Source: a virus
Length of the DNA stretch: 45,530 bases
Virus record (IMG/VR): IMGVR_UViG_3300019776_000652
Location: 1 to 45,530 of that record
Reading direction: 5' to 3' (one strand)
The position numbers and the translations under genes are program-made. Shown here piece by piece: positions 1 to 6,320 of the stretch; positions within the stretch are counted from its first letter, which is position 1, and the number at the start of each line of letters is the position of its first letter. The notes beneath the pieces were generated by a model. It was given only the letters and a program-made list of their open reading frames with translations, ran no database searches and was not told where the DNA came from.

Positions 1-60
1 GCTCTGTCGTATGCCGGATTCTGGCGCTCCGGCGGGCGCGTTTAGGTATGCAGTGCTCAT
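1..60 (-). CDS. 5'-partial ORF running off the left edge
   Basis: An ATG at 60 opens a minus-strand frame that has no stop before base 1, giving 20 visible residues that begin MSTAYLNAPAGAPESG. It follows the 59-codon gene by about 40 bases and keeps the direction of all its neighbours. The visible peptide is rich in Ala, Pro and Gly and matches no family I recognise. It may be the start of another small early gene or a chance open stretch. Confidence 0.35.
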   Translation of the reverse strand, partial: MSTAYLNAPAGAPESGIRQS

Positions 61-99
61 AGTGGTTATGCCCCAGAGGTCGGCTGATCCGAGACGTTC

Positions 100-279
100 T
101 CATTCCTTCGGGCGCTTCTTGGCCTTCGGAGCTTCCTTGCATCGCACCTCGCCGCGAGCGATGCGCAGGACGAGCCTACGCCACGACGGAGCACCGCTGT
201 AGATGGAAGACGTGGCAGCGGCCACTTCCGTGAGCCGCTGCCAATCGTCTTCCGGCATTTTAAGGCTTTCACGCTTCAT
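100..279 (-). CDS. Small basic protein (59 aa), unknown
   Basis: The product starts MKRESLKMPEDDWQRL and ends in a Lys/Arg-rich tail (KEAPKAKKRPKE), which suggests nucleic-acid binding, but no family is recognised. I place the start at 279 because this ATG overlaps the stop of the upstream 45-codon gene (ATGA), the same coupling seen along this cluster. The frame stays open upstream to an ATG at 531, which itself overlaps a stop. However, the intervening translation is Arg/His-rich and looks like a shadow of the 45-codon gene, so I reject the longer version. Confidence 0.55.
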   Translation of the reverse strand: MKRESLKMPEDDWQRLTEVAAATSSIYSGAPSWRRLVLRIARGEVRCKEAPKAKKRPKE

Positions 280-413
280 ATAAGGGTGATGAGCCTTTCC
301 ATGATTAGTGGGATCATGGCTTTGATGTCTCCTGGGTCGAGTTCTGCGAGAGCGTCCCAGTCGATAAGCTCCTCGATGTCGGGAGCGTAGAGTTTGGCGG
401 TTTCTTGGTCCAT
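276..413 (-). CDS. Small acidic protein (45 aa), unknown
   Basis: This 45-residue product begins MDQETAKLYAPDIEELIDW and has an acidic, helix-forming composition with a hydrophobic C-terminal third (PLIMERLITLI). Its TGA overlaps the ATG of the next gene as ATGA, which implies translational coupling. The regular amphipathic pattern and the exact overlap are the reasons for calling it. It resembles the small acidic early proteins many phages use to bind a host protein, but that role is only a guess. Confidence 0.5.
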   Translation of the reverse strand: MDQETAKLYAPDIEELIDWDALAELDPGDIKAMIPLIMERLITLI

Positions 414-427
414 GTCGTATAGTGCAA

Positions 428-441
428 AAGGTAGCTACCTT
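428..441. promoter_or_regulatory. Perfect 14-bp palindrome, operator-like
   Basis: AAGGTAGCTACCTT is a perfect 14-bp palindrome 15 bases upstream of the 45-codon gene. A consensus -35 hexamer (TTGACA, minus strand, 441-446) abuts it. A regulator dimer bound here would control the leftmost small genes. A matching -10 exists only with a 19-base spacer (416-421) and would put the transcript start inside the coding sequence, so I claim the palindrome and not a full promoter. Confidence 0.45.
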
Positions 442-527
442 GTCAAGCGGACTTTCGCACGGAATGAGAACCAGCGGCAGCAGGCGACCAGAGACCGCCG
501 CGGGAGTAGTTTGAGGATTCGAAGTCT

Positions 528-764
528 TCATACGGCGGTCTCAGTCGCCTGAGCCTTATCGTTAGCCAAGGCATTCAAGTAACCTAGGGCCATCGCCACA
601 TCCTTAGCTCTCGGAGGTGAATATGCGGTTAGTCTTTCTACCAGTTCCTTGAGGTGGTCGCGCTCATCCTCCATTCGGGCCGCGTGAGCTTCCATAATTT
701 CGAGCTGTATGCCCACTGGCAGATTTAGTTCTTGGTGATGTTTCTTGAGTTCGGTGACTTTCAT
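528..764 (-). CDS. Small helical protein (78 aa), unknown
   Basis: The product begins MKVTELKKHHQELNLPVG. Its middle is a charged helical stretch (MEDERDHLKELVERL) likely to form a short coiled coil, followed by PPRAKDVAMALGYLNAL. No family is recognised. The stop overlaps an ATG at 531. Between this gene and the next convincing start at 413 lie about 110 bases in which I find only the palindrome and the -35-like hexamer. Confidence 0.6.
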   Translation of the reverse strand: MKVTELKKHHQELNLPVGIQLEIMEAHAARMEDERDHLKELVERLTAYSPPRAKDVAMALGYLNALANDKAQATETAV

Positions 765-807
765 AAAAAGGAGATTGAGGCTAACAAGTAGATGGAGCCA
801 ACGCCCG

Positions 808-1179
808 TTACTCAGGGCGCGTATGTGGCCCGGTTCGGGCGTGGCTCATCTTGGTGTTCTGCGAAAGGAATCGGCGCGCCATGTCCCGCAGTCGGTGCGC
901 GTCGTCTTGATCGTATTCGGGCATCGTGGCGATGGCTTGAAGTCTCGCGATGATCGGCCCGACCACTTGCAGGCAGACAGCTTGCATCAGTTGCCCGTTG
1001 GGGGACTCGGGATCGAAGTCTTTCGTGTCCTCGCGTGTCTTGTAGCCGTAGAGGGGGGCAATTCCCTCGTAGCGGTCATGGAACTGGCGAGCCAACGCAG
1101 AACAAAACGCTGCTCGCGAACGAGCCTCAGCCTCTTGCTCCGCCGTGGGCTCATTGGGTTCTTGGTAGTCGTCTGGCAT
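808..1179 (-). CDS. Uncharacterised phage protein (123 aa)
   Basis: The start at 1179 gives MPDDYQEPNEPTAEQEAEAR; an in-frame extension to 1314 is Arg/Ala-rich and unlike real protein, so the shorter form is used. The core contains YGYKTREDTKDFDPES followed by PNGQLM. I recognise this as typical of a widespread but functionally unknown phage early protein, in which a Y-x-T-R-x-D-T-x-x-F-D-P-x-S-P-N-G signature is common. The C-terminus is basic. It sits among other small early genes. The function is unknown. Confidence 0.65.
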   Translation of the reverse strand: MPDDYQEPNEPTAEQEAEARSRAAFCSALARQFHDRYEGIAPLYGYKTREDTKDFDPESPNGQLMQAVCLQVVGPIIARLQAIATMPEYDQDDAHRLRDMARRFLSQNTKMSHARTGPHTRPE

Positions 1180-1225
1180 ATTGGTGCTTGTTGGTGGTTT
1201 GTCGGCTCGTCGGAGAGCTAGGCGT

Positions 1226-1777
1226 TCAGCCAATAGTCGGCTTGCGATGGCGGCAGTGTTCCTTGTTGCCCTCGGCTCCGCCCCATTCTTGGCATCTCTC
1301 GCACCAGAATACATGCTGGCACACGTCGTCTTCTGGCAGATGATCGCGACATTTCATGCAGTATATCACTTCGCCTTCGGAGCCATAGAGGAAGGGGTTC
1401 TTTTCGTTGTCGCCGAGGTCAATTGGATCGGACACGAGTTGCAAGCCTAGCCCTGCCAAGTCTGCGGCTTCCACCTCGTCACCTCCGCCGGTCTTCAGTT
1501 TTGGAGCCGCTACTTGATCCCACCAGAGTTTTGCGTGCGTGCGCTTTGCTCCCGGCCAGCCGTTGATATACGGACCACCCCCAGAACCCGATTCGTGATA
1601 GTAAAGTCCGCACGTTGTCTTGGACCAATAGAAGTCGAAGGTTGAACAGTAGAGCGGATGGTCGTCTGGGGCATGAGACACGAAGACAGAATGAGGCATC
1701 CATAGCTTGCCGTGTTGCTCATACTTGATGAGCACAATTGGGCGTCGGTCGTGATCTTCAAAAGAGTCAGGTTTCAT
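1226..1777 (-). CDS. Protein with C-terminal zinc-binding cluster (183 aa)
   Basis: The start MKPDSFEDHDRRPIVLIKYE at 1777 is preferred over an ATG at 1858 because the extension is a basic shadow of the upstream small gene. The N-terminal two thirds are rich in aromatic residues. The last 45 residues hold a Cys/His cluster (YCMKCRDHL, then CQHVFWCERCQEW and HCRH), which looks like one or two treble-clef or zinc-ribbon knuckles. Zinc binding is a pattern-based inference. The start overlaps the end of the upstream 53-codon gene by 11 bases, so the two are probably coupled. Confidence 0.6.
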   Translation of the reverse strand: MKPDSFEDHDRRPIVLIKYEQHGKLWMPHSVFVSHAPDDHPLYCSTFDFYWSKTTCGLYYHESGSGGGPYINGWPGAKRTHAKLWWDQVAAPKLKTGGGDEVEAADLAGLGLQLVSDPIDLGDNEKNPFLYGSEGEVIYCMKCRDHLPEDDVCQHVFWCERCQEWGGAEGNKEHCRHRKPTIG

Positions 1778-1928
1778 AGTCGTGGGTAAAAATCGGGCTG
1801 AACAATTGCGTGGAGCTAACCGCCGATGGCGTCTTGGGTGGATGGCGGTTCGCCTCAAGATATTCAGCCTCTAGCTTCTTAACGCGGTCAATGATGTCCT
1901 CAATCACGTAGCGGCATTCATCGTGCAT
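1767..1928 (-). CDS. Small helical protein (53 aa), unknown
   Basis: The 53-residue product starts MHDECRYVIEDIIDRVKKLE. It is predicted helical with heptad-like hydrophobics over the first 25 residues, then a Pro/Ser-rich tail. The start overlaps the stop of the upstream 48-codon gene, and the stop lies 11 bases inside the downstream gene. Interlocking at both ends and the clean amphipathic helix support it as real. No family is recognised. Confidence 0.5.
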   Translation of the reverse strand: MHDECRYVIEDIIDRVKKLEAEYLEANRHPPKTPSAVSSTQLFSPIFTHDYET

Positions 1929-2064
1929 TTATGCCATGAGTTGAGAGTCCGAGCTTCGACCGCACGGCCTTAATGCCTGGCGCGTAATCCATCACGTCTC
2001 CGTCATCGCCAAGGATGACAGGGACGCCGTAGCTGCTGCTGGAGTGGTTGCAGGTGATTTTCAT
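1918..2064 (-). CDS. Small protein (48 aa), unknown
   Basis: The product begins MKITCNHSSSSYGVPVILGD and continues with an acidic turn and a basic helix (IKAVRSKLGLSTHG). It is packed six bases after the upstream gene and overlaps the next by 11 bases. The compact beta-then-helix pattern resembles small DNA-binding or antitoxin-like phage proteins, but there is not enough sequence to assign a family. Confidence 0.5.
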   Translation of the reverse strand: MKITCNHSSSSYGVPVILGDDGDVMDYAPGIKAVRSKLGLSTHGINAR

Positions 2065-2069
2065 GGCCT

Positions 2070-2390
2070 TTACAAAGTTTCTCCGCGTTTGATGATTTTA
2101 GTCAGGCGCTTCATTTCGGCGCTTGGCGGTGGTGATTCGGCGAGCGGCATGGACGCGCAATGATCGCACCAGCGGCACCAGCGATCTACGTTTTTACCAC
2201 CTCCATAACCCCATTCGGTGTTGCTCCATTCGTGGCCTGTGATTTTTGCGCACAGCCACTTTTTGAGTCGATCCACCCATCTAATGCGTTTGGTCCAGTG
2301 CGGCCAGCAATACCAAAGTTGAGGATACTCAATGCGATCGGTGCGGTGATTTTTGGGGTGTAGTCGGGCGATGTGTTCGAAAATTTTCAT
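2070..2390 (-). CDS. Trp/Cys-rich small phage protein (106 aa)
   Basis: The product starts MKIFEHIARLHPKNHRTD. It carries the block LCAKITGHEWSNTEW, followed by GYGGGKNVDRWCRWCDHC, a Cys-plus-C-x2-C arrangement typical of small prophage zinc proteins of the DUF1660 kind. The match to that family is by eye and tentative. Tryptophan content is unusually high. The start overlaps the stop of the upstream gene (ATGA). Confidence 0.65.
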   Translation of the reverse strand: MKIFEHIARLHPKNHRTDRIEYPQLWYCWPHWTKRIRWVDRLKKWLCAKITGHEWSNTEWGYGGGKNVDRWCRWCDHCASMPLAESPPPSAEMKRLTKIIKRGETL

Positions 2391-2848
2391 GGCTTAAATT
2401 TTGGATGGTTGAGGATTTCGGCAATGTTGCCAATCCACTGGCAAGTTGCGCTGTGTTTTTGAGTTGCGACGGCACAGCGCCGCGTCGTTTGGTGGTAAGT
2501 AGCATGGCCGTCTGTTTGTTGACTGGAGTTTTGTCGGCAGAGGGGTGCATGGTGATTAAAATCGGATTGGGTGGATGCGCCAAGCGTTATCAACCACGGG
2601 TGCCAGTAGCTCCGAGGTGCTAGCCAGTTCTTTGCATAGACCACATAGCGAGCGAGCCTGAAACGGTCGATGACGAGATGTGTCAGCCAGATCACGAGCC
2701 ACGCATTCACGGACGCAATCGCGAGGAATGGTAGCGCATAGACGGTAGCGTGGCAGAAAGCTGCCCAGCTGGACTTGGTTTTGTTCTGCGCCATCCAGTC
2801 TGACTGGGTGACGTAATCGCCGACGAGGTGAAGGATGAGTTGAATCAT
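2387..2848 (-). CDS. DUF3307-like membrane protein with atypical C-terminus (153 aa)
   Basis: Residues 1-85 fit phage DUF3307 proteins: MIQLILHLVGDYVTQSDWMA, then a hydrophobic segment (YALPFLAIASVNAWLVIWL), then HLVIDRFRLARYVVYAKN. After about residue 90 the usual C-terminal transmembrane helix (a W-L-x-x-W-L-L-I-I-x-D-N-T pattern) is absent in every frame, and a polar Cys/His-containing tail follows instead, ending WIGNIAEILNHPKFKP. The stop overlaps the next ATG. A gene-junction element sits inside this ORF at 2551, so the 3' part may be a separate or frameshifted gene. Function of the family is unknown; membrane location is inferred. Confidence 0.6.
   Translation of the reverse strand: MIQLILHLVGDYVTQSDWMAQNKTKSSWAAFCHATVYALPFLAIASVNAWLVIWLTHLVIDRFRLARYVVYAKNWLAPRSYWHPWLITLGASTQSDFNHHAPLCRQNSSQQTDGHATYHQTTRRCAVATQKHSATCQWIGNIAEILNHPKFKP
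2551..2558 (-). promoter_or_regulatory. Junction element TAATCACC inside the DUF3307 ORF
   Basis: An exact TAATCACC followed directly by ATG (2550) lies within the 153-codon ORF. The ATG opens a frame, MHPSADKTPVNKQTAML, that runs to 2329. A stop in a third frame coincides with the TAA. All three frames are plausible here. Confidence 0.4.
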
Positions 2849-2991
2849 TGTGTGATCTTCTTGAGTTCTTCGCGGTAGATTTCAGCCGTGGCATTGGCCG
2901 CGTTGCCAATGAAAGGATAGAGCTTCTCAAAGTCAGCGATGGCTGATTCGATGATCTCGATTGCTTGCTTGAGTTTGTCTTCGGGTGTCAT
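2845..2991 (-). CDS. Small helical protein (48 aa), unknown
   Basis: The 48-residue product starts MTPEDKLKQAIEIIESAIAD and is almost entirely amphipathic helix, ending REELKKITQ. Both ends use the ATGA overlap, with the 177-codon gene upstream and the DUF3307-like gene downstream, so it is a link in a coupled chain. It could be a small helical-bundle regulator. No family is recognised. Confidence 0.6.
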   Translation of the reverse strand: MTPEDKLKQAIEIIESAIADFEKLYPFIGNAANATAEIYREELKKITQ

Positions 2992-3521
2992 GGGTAAAAT
3001 CGGGCAGAACTAGGCGCTGGTGCAAGCTCGTGCCTCGCTGGCACAGCTTGGACGTTCTGCCTACTTGGTGGCGCGGCAGTCCAGCCGTATTCGGTCCATT
3101 GCGTCTGTGCGGCGAAAAGCACTTCGCTTACAGTCTCGAAGCCATATTTCGCCACAGCGTTTCTCAAATGCTTGAGCCGCGTTCCGGCAAGTTCTTGCGA
3201 ATGCCATCCGCTGCAAATGCGGATTACGAACGCCGTTCCTGTGAGTCTGATCACATAGGTTCCTCTATTGCTGTCATCGGCATCATCTGGCGGCGCGATC
3301 CATTCCAGAGTTATCATGTCGCCACCCTTGGTGTTCCAAGCCGTGACCGCTGCCCTTGCTTCCTCTTCGTCCTCAAACTCGCCAGCGAAGTGTTTGTTTT
3401 TGTCGTGAGCAATCCAGCGTTTGGGATTCAGATAGTCACCGGCAGCCATGCACGTAAACGAGGCAGAACCAGCGCATGCAGGCAACGGCTCGAAGGTAGT
3501 CTGTTGTGTATTCATAGTCAT
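2988..3521 (-). CDS. Uncharacterised early protein (177 aa), duplicated N-terminus
   Basis: The first residues, MTMNTQQTTFEPLPACAGS, are identical to those of the upstream 95-residue protein because both starts lie in an exact 80-bp direct repeat. After residue 19 the two diverge. This one continues with FTCMAAGDYLNPKRWIA and an acidic helix (FEDEEEARAAVTAW) typical of small phage proteins that handle an environmental or host signal, but no family is assigned. The start could also be the second ATG at 3515. The stop overlaps the next gene by ATGA. Confidence 0.6.
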   Translation of the reverse strand: MTMNTQQTTFEPLPACAGSASFTCMAAGDYLNPKRWIAHDKNKHFAGEFEDEEEARAAVTAWNTKGGDMITLEWIAPPDDADDSNRGTYVIRLTGTAFVIRICSGWHSQELAGTRLKHLRNAVAKYGFETVSEVLFAAQTQWTEYGWTAAPPSRQNVQAVPARHELAPAPSSARFYP

Positions 3522-3548
3522 TTGCTCGCCGTCGCCTGATGCTGGTCG
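3469..3548. repeat. 80-bp direct repeat, copy 1
   Basis: Bases 3469-3548 are identical to 3753-3832. The repeat covers the last codons of one gene, the ATGA junction, and the first 19 codons of the next. Short matches interrupted by single mismatches extend it slightly on both sides. Confidence 0.9.
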
Positions 3549-3805
3549 TTCTGGCAATCCATCGGCGGCAGTTGTTGCGCGTCCATCATGCCTTGGATGT
3601 AGGCGGACATGCACAGGTCGTCGATGCTCACGCTGCCCAGCCTATGCCAGTAGTAGCGAGCCAGCGGGCCGATGCGTTGTTTGACGACCCGCGCGTGTGC
3701 TGGATCGACGCCATAGTGCAGCAATCGGTCGCTGCGAGGTTTGCGGCCAGAGCCAGCGCATGCAGGCAACGGCTCGAAGGTAGTCTGTTGTGTATTCATA
3801 GTCAT
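3518..3805 (-). CDS. Uncharacterised early protein (95 aa), duplicated N-terminus
   Basis: The product begins with the same 19 residues as the 177-residue protein downstream, then diverges at RKPRSDRLLHYGVD. The remainder is basic with an aromatic block (IGPLARYYWHRLGS), then a helix (DDLCMSAYIQGMMD). The last residues, DQHQATASK, are encoded by the other end of the 80-bp repeat. A relic of the same peptide can be read upstream of this gene's own start. It is the first gene after the glycosyltransferase fusion. Function unknown. Confidence 0.6.
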   Translation of the reverse strand: MTMNTQQTTFEPLPACAGSGRKPRSDRLLHYGVDPAHARVVKQRIGPLARYYWHRLGSVSIDDLCMSAYIQGMMDAQQLPPMDCQNDQHQATASK

Positions 3806-3832
3806 TTGCTCGCCGTCGCCTGATGCTGGTCG
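3753..3832. repeat. 80-bp direct repeat, copy 2
   Basis: This is the second exact copy of the 80-bp unit at 3469-3548, 284 bp away start to start. The interval between the copies is filled by the 95-codon gene. Confidence 0.9.
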
Positions 3833-3864
3833 CTCTGAACGGAATCGGAAAGGTTGCCTCGCGT

Positions 3865-5820
3865 TTATTTGGAGCTCGAGGCTTTCGCTGCTTTGGCTTT
3901 AAACTCGGCAGAAATCGCAGCGAGGTGGTCGCTGTGCTCTTTGGCGGTGGCTTTGCGCTCGCCGTCGGCAGAGCAGGGACGTTCGCCCTGAATCCGCCGC
4001 TGCATCACCGTCATCCCCCGCGGCGTCGGCAGGTGAATCACCTGAAACCCGCTGGCGTAGAGCTGGGCCAGCAATTCCGTCTCGCCTCGGCAGGGATGCA
4101 GGGGGGAGGTGTCGTGGACCACCACGACGGCGTGCGGGCTCAGGTGCGGAGTGAGCAGGGCCAGCTCCTCGGCGCGCAGCTCGATGTGGGTGTCCAGCAG
4201 GGCAAAGTCGATCTTGGGCGGGTCGGGAAATAGAACCAGCCCACCCAGATACTCCAGCGAGCTTTGGACACTCACCGTCACCCGCTTCTCCACCCCCCAT
4301 TTTTGCAGGTTCGCCCGTGCTTCGGCAGCGCTGGCGGGATCGGTCTCCAGGGTGATCAGCTTGCCGTGCTTGTTTTGCTCCAAAGCCAGGGCGATGTGCG
4401 CGGCTGTGAAGCCGGTTTCCGTCCCCGTTTCCAGGCACTGAGCAGGCTTCAGCGCCACCACGAGGCCATAGAGACACAGTGCCTCCTCCACGGTGGCTGC
4501 ACCTTTGCCCCAGTCGCCCTGGTGATACTCGCCGGCACGAGGTAGCTCGGGGTGGACGTCGCCAAGCTTGATGCCGCCAAAGAAGGATTGCAGGCCAAAC
4601 TGGAAGGCGGGCAGATCGGCGGTTTTTTCTACCTTGCCGCGCAGCATCGCCACCACCTCGCGGGCGATCCGTTCCGGCGTGATCTTCGCCATCGCCACGC
4701 AATACCCGGCGGCATTGCAGGGGGCGGGCGTCTCTGTGCCGGGCATGTAGCGCGGCCAAGGGCCCGCACGCCCTTTGTAATGGCAGGGGGCGCAGGGGGC
4801 ATGGCCGGTGAGCCAGCGCATGTTCTTCGGCTGTTCGCCGGCATGAATCACCCGCTGCTTGCCGGAGTAAGCGGCGAAGAGTCCCAGCGTGGGCAGTCCG
4901 AGCGCGCCCGCAGCGTGCATGAGCCCGCTGTCCGGGCCGATCACCACGTCCATGGTCGCCAGCAGGGCTAGGGTCTCCGCCAGCGGGGGCGGCACGGGCT
5001 CGTTGCCGGTGATCACCACGCGCGGGTGATCCACCTCCACGCGGCCGCCATGGGCAAAGATGAAGATCCGGGCCGTGGGGATGCGCTGCATGATCAGGTC
5101 CATGGCTTGGTTCAGAAGCTCCACAGGGTAGTCGCGACACTTCGCACTGCTCTGGAGCTGCACACCCACGCGCACCTCGCCATCCACGATCTTCGGCCAC
5201 TTCGCCCAGGCTTCATCCACCTGGAGAGGAGGGATGAGCAGTTGCGGGTGAGGTGGCAGCACCGTCAAAGCGCCGTCTTTTTCAGCATAAATATCAATCG
5301 TCAGCCCCAGCGCCTCGGTGAAGATGGTCACGGCGTCCTGCTCGTCATTGCGCTCGATCTTGTCCTCCAGCGGGATGATGACCTCAAACTCTTCCGCCAC
5401 CTCCGCCAGCACGGGCGCGGCGATTTTTTGCAGCCTTTCCAGCCCCGGCGCGCTGAGCACGGGGAAATACTCTTCATGGCAGGCAAAGGTGAACTCGATC
5501 TGCGGATACGTCGCCAGCAGATGCACCAGAGCCGGCAGGCAGAAGAGAATGTCACCGATGCCGCCCTGGCGGATGATCAGGACGCGGAAGGGCAAATCCC
5601 TGGCGTTCACATTCTCCAAAATCTTGGGAAGCGGCCAATCGGTTTCCACCGCTTTATACTGGAGTTGAACCGGGATAGGCACAAATGCTTCATCATCCGC
5701 CAGCACATCGTGGATGCCGAGCTGGTGGAAGTTCAGTTCATCGAAGAGGTAGCGTTGACCGGCTTGGAGATGAGGCCAGAGGGAGAGGCCAGCGGTGTGG
5801 GTGAGGGTGGCAAAGCGCAT
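3865..5820 (-). CDS. GT9 glycosyltransferase - class I methyltransferase fusion (651 aa)
   Basis: Residues about 78-395 look like an ADP-heptose:LPS heptosyltransferase (GT9, GT-B fold): an N-terminal GGIGD motif (LIIRQGGIGDILFCLPAL, 81-98) and the donor-site signature VVIGPDSGLMHAAGALGLP (292-310). Cysteines at 343, 346, 368 and 374 may bind a metal. Residues about 440-600 look like a class I SAM-dependent methyltransferase, with CLETGTETGFTAAHIALAL (462-480) as the SAM-binding loop and an acidic strand end (LITLETDP). The tail is basic and Ala/Ser-rich. I start at 5820 (MRFATLTHTAG) because the in-frame extension to 5898 is low-complexity. A role in altering host surface sugars, or a virion glycan, is inferred from family. 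Confidence 0.8.
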   Translation of the reverse strand: MRFATLTHTAGLSLWPHLQAGQRYLFDELNFHQLGIHDVLADDEAFVPIPVQLQYKAVETDWPLPKILENVNARDLPFRVLIIRQGGIGDILFCLPALVHLLATYPQIEFTFACHEEYFPVLSAPGLERLQKIAAPVLAEVAEEFEVIIPLEDKIERNDEQDAVTIFTEALGLTIDIYAEKDGALTVLPPHPQLLIPPLQVDEAWAKWPKIVDGEVRVGVQLQSSAKCRDYPVELLNQAMDLIMQRIPTARIFIFAHGGRVEVDHPRVVITGNEPVPPPLAETLALLATMDVVIGPDSGLMHAAGALGLPTLGLFAAYSGKQRVIHAGEQPKNMRWLTGHAPCAPCHYKGRAGPWPRYMPGTETPAPCNAAGYCVAMAKITPERIAREVVAMLRGKVEKTADLPAFQFGLQSFFGGIKLGDVHPELPRAGEYHQGDWGKGAATVEEALCLYGLVVALKPAQCLETGTETGFTAAHIALALEQNKHGKLITLETDPASAAEARANLQKWGVEKRVTVSVQSSLEYLGGLVLFPDPPKIDFALLDTHIELRAEELALLTPHLSPHAVVVVHDTSPLHPCRGETELLAQLYASGFQVIHLPTPRGMTVMQRRIQGERPCSADGERKATAKEHSDHLAAISAEFKAKAAKASSSK

Positions 5821-5860
5821 GGGATTTGTAACAGGAGATTTGGAGAATGGGAGATGGTGA

Positions 5861-6049
5861 TCACTGGCGCTTGAAGGCGAAGCGGTCACCGGCGGCATAG
5901 CGTGCGCGGCGGGCTTTGCGGGCTTTGCGCTGGTTGCGGGTGGGACTGCCCAGGAAAGGGCGGTTCAGCACGCCAAAGTTCAGCGTGGGCATGAAACCGG
6001 AGGCGGCGGCAGCCGCTCCGAGGGCAATGAGGGTGGATGGGGATTTCAT
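5861..6049 (-). CDS. Small protein with hydrophobic N-terminus and basic tail (62 aa)
   Basis: The N-terminus MKSPSTLIALGAAAAASGF resembles a signal or membrane-insertion segment. The C-terminal half is strongly basic (NQRKARKARRARYAAGDRF). The architecture suggests a small membrane-associated or nucleic-acid-binding virion protein, but no family is recognised. The stop is followed by a variant of the junction element (TGATCACC). Confidence 0.5.
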   Translation of the reverse strand: MKSPSTLIALGAAAAASGFMPTLNFGVLNRPFLGSPTRNQRKARKARRARYAAGDRFAFKRQ

Positions 6050-6059
6050 GGGGGTAAGT

Positions 6060-6320
6060 TTACAGCGTGCAGTTCAGGCACTGGTTGAGTTCGTCTTGTT
6101 TGGGATGGGGATGCCGTTTGGGCTGGCATTTCTGGCGCATGAGATCGGCCCGGCGCTGGCGTTCCTCGGGGCTGAAGTTCTTGCGCTTGCCTTTGGCTCG
6201 CTTCCCCAGGTCAGAGGCAGCGGCCGCCAGATCCGCGCCGGCAGGTCCGCCATGCCGGACCCGCGCCAGCGTCTGCGCCTCCGGCAGGGGTTCAGGTTTG
6301 AGACGGGGCTTTTTCGGCAT
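6060..6320 (-). CDS. Small basic protein (86 aa), unknown
   Basis: The product begins MPKKPRLKPEPLPEAQTLAR and carries a basic helix (FSPEERQRRADLMRQKCQP) and two C-terminal cysteines (CLNC). The start overlaps the end of the upstream 350-codon gene by 29 bases, which is long for this region, so a later start is possible. It may be a nucleic-acid-binding or virion accessory protein. Function unknown. Confidence 0.55.
   Translation of the reverse strand: MPKKPRLKPEPLPEAQTLARVRHGGPAGADLAAAASDLGKRAKGKRKNFSPEERQRRADLMRQKCQPKRHPHPKQDELNQCLNCTL

Noticed and set aside
416-446. TTGACA with TATACG as a full promoter
   Set aside because: Spacer is 19 bases and the transcript would start inside the coding sequence at 413; only the palindrome is kept as a feature.
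280-531. In-frame 84-codon extension of the 59-codon gene
   Set aside because: It is Arg/His-rich and overlaps the more protein-like 45-codon gene in another frame.
3469-3832. The 80-bp repeat as a CRISPR or attachment site
   Set aside because: Only two copies, separated by a gene, with no integrase or cas genes; it lies within coding sequence.
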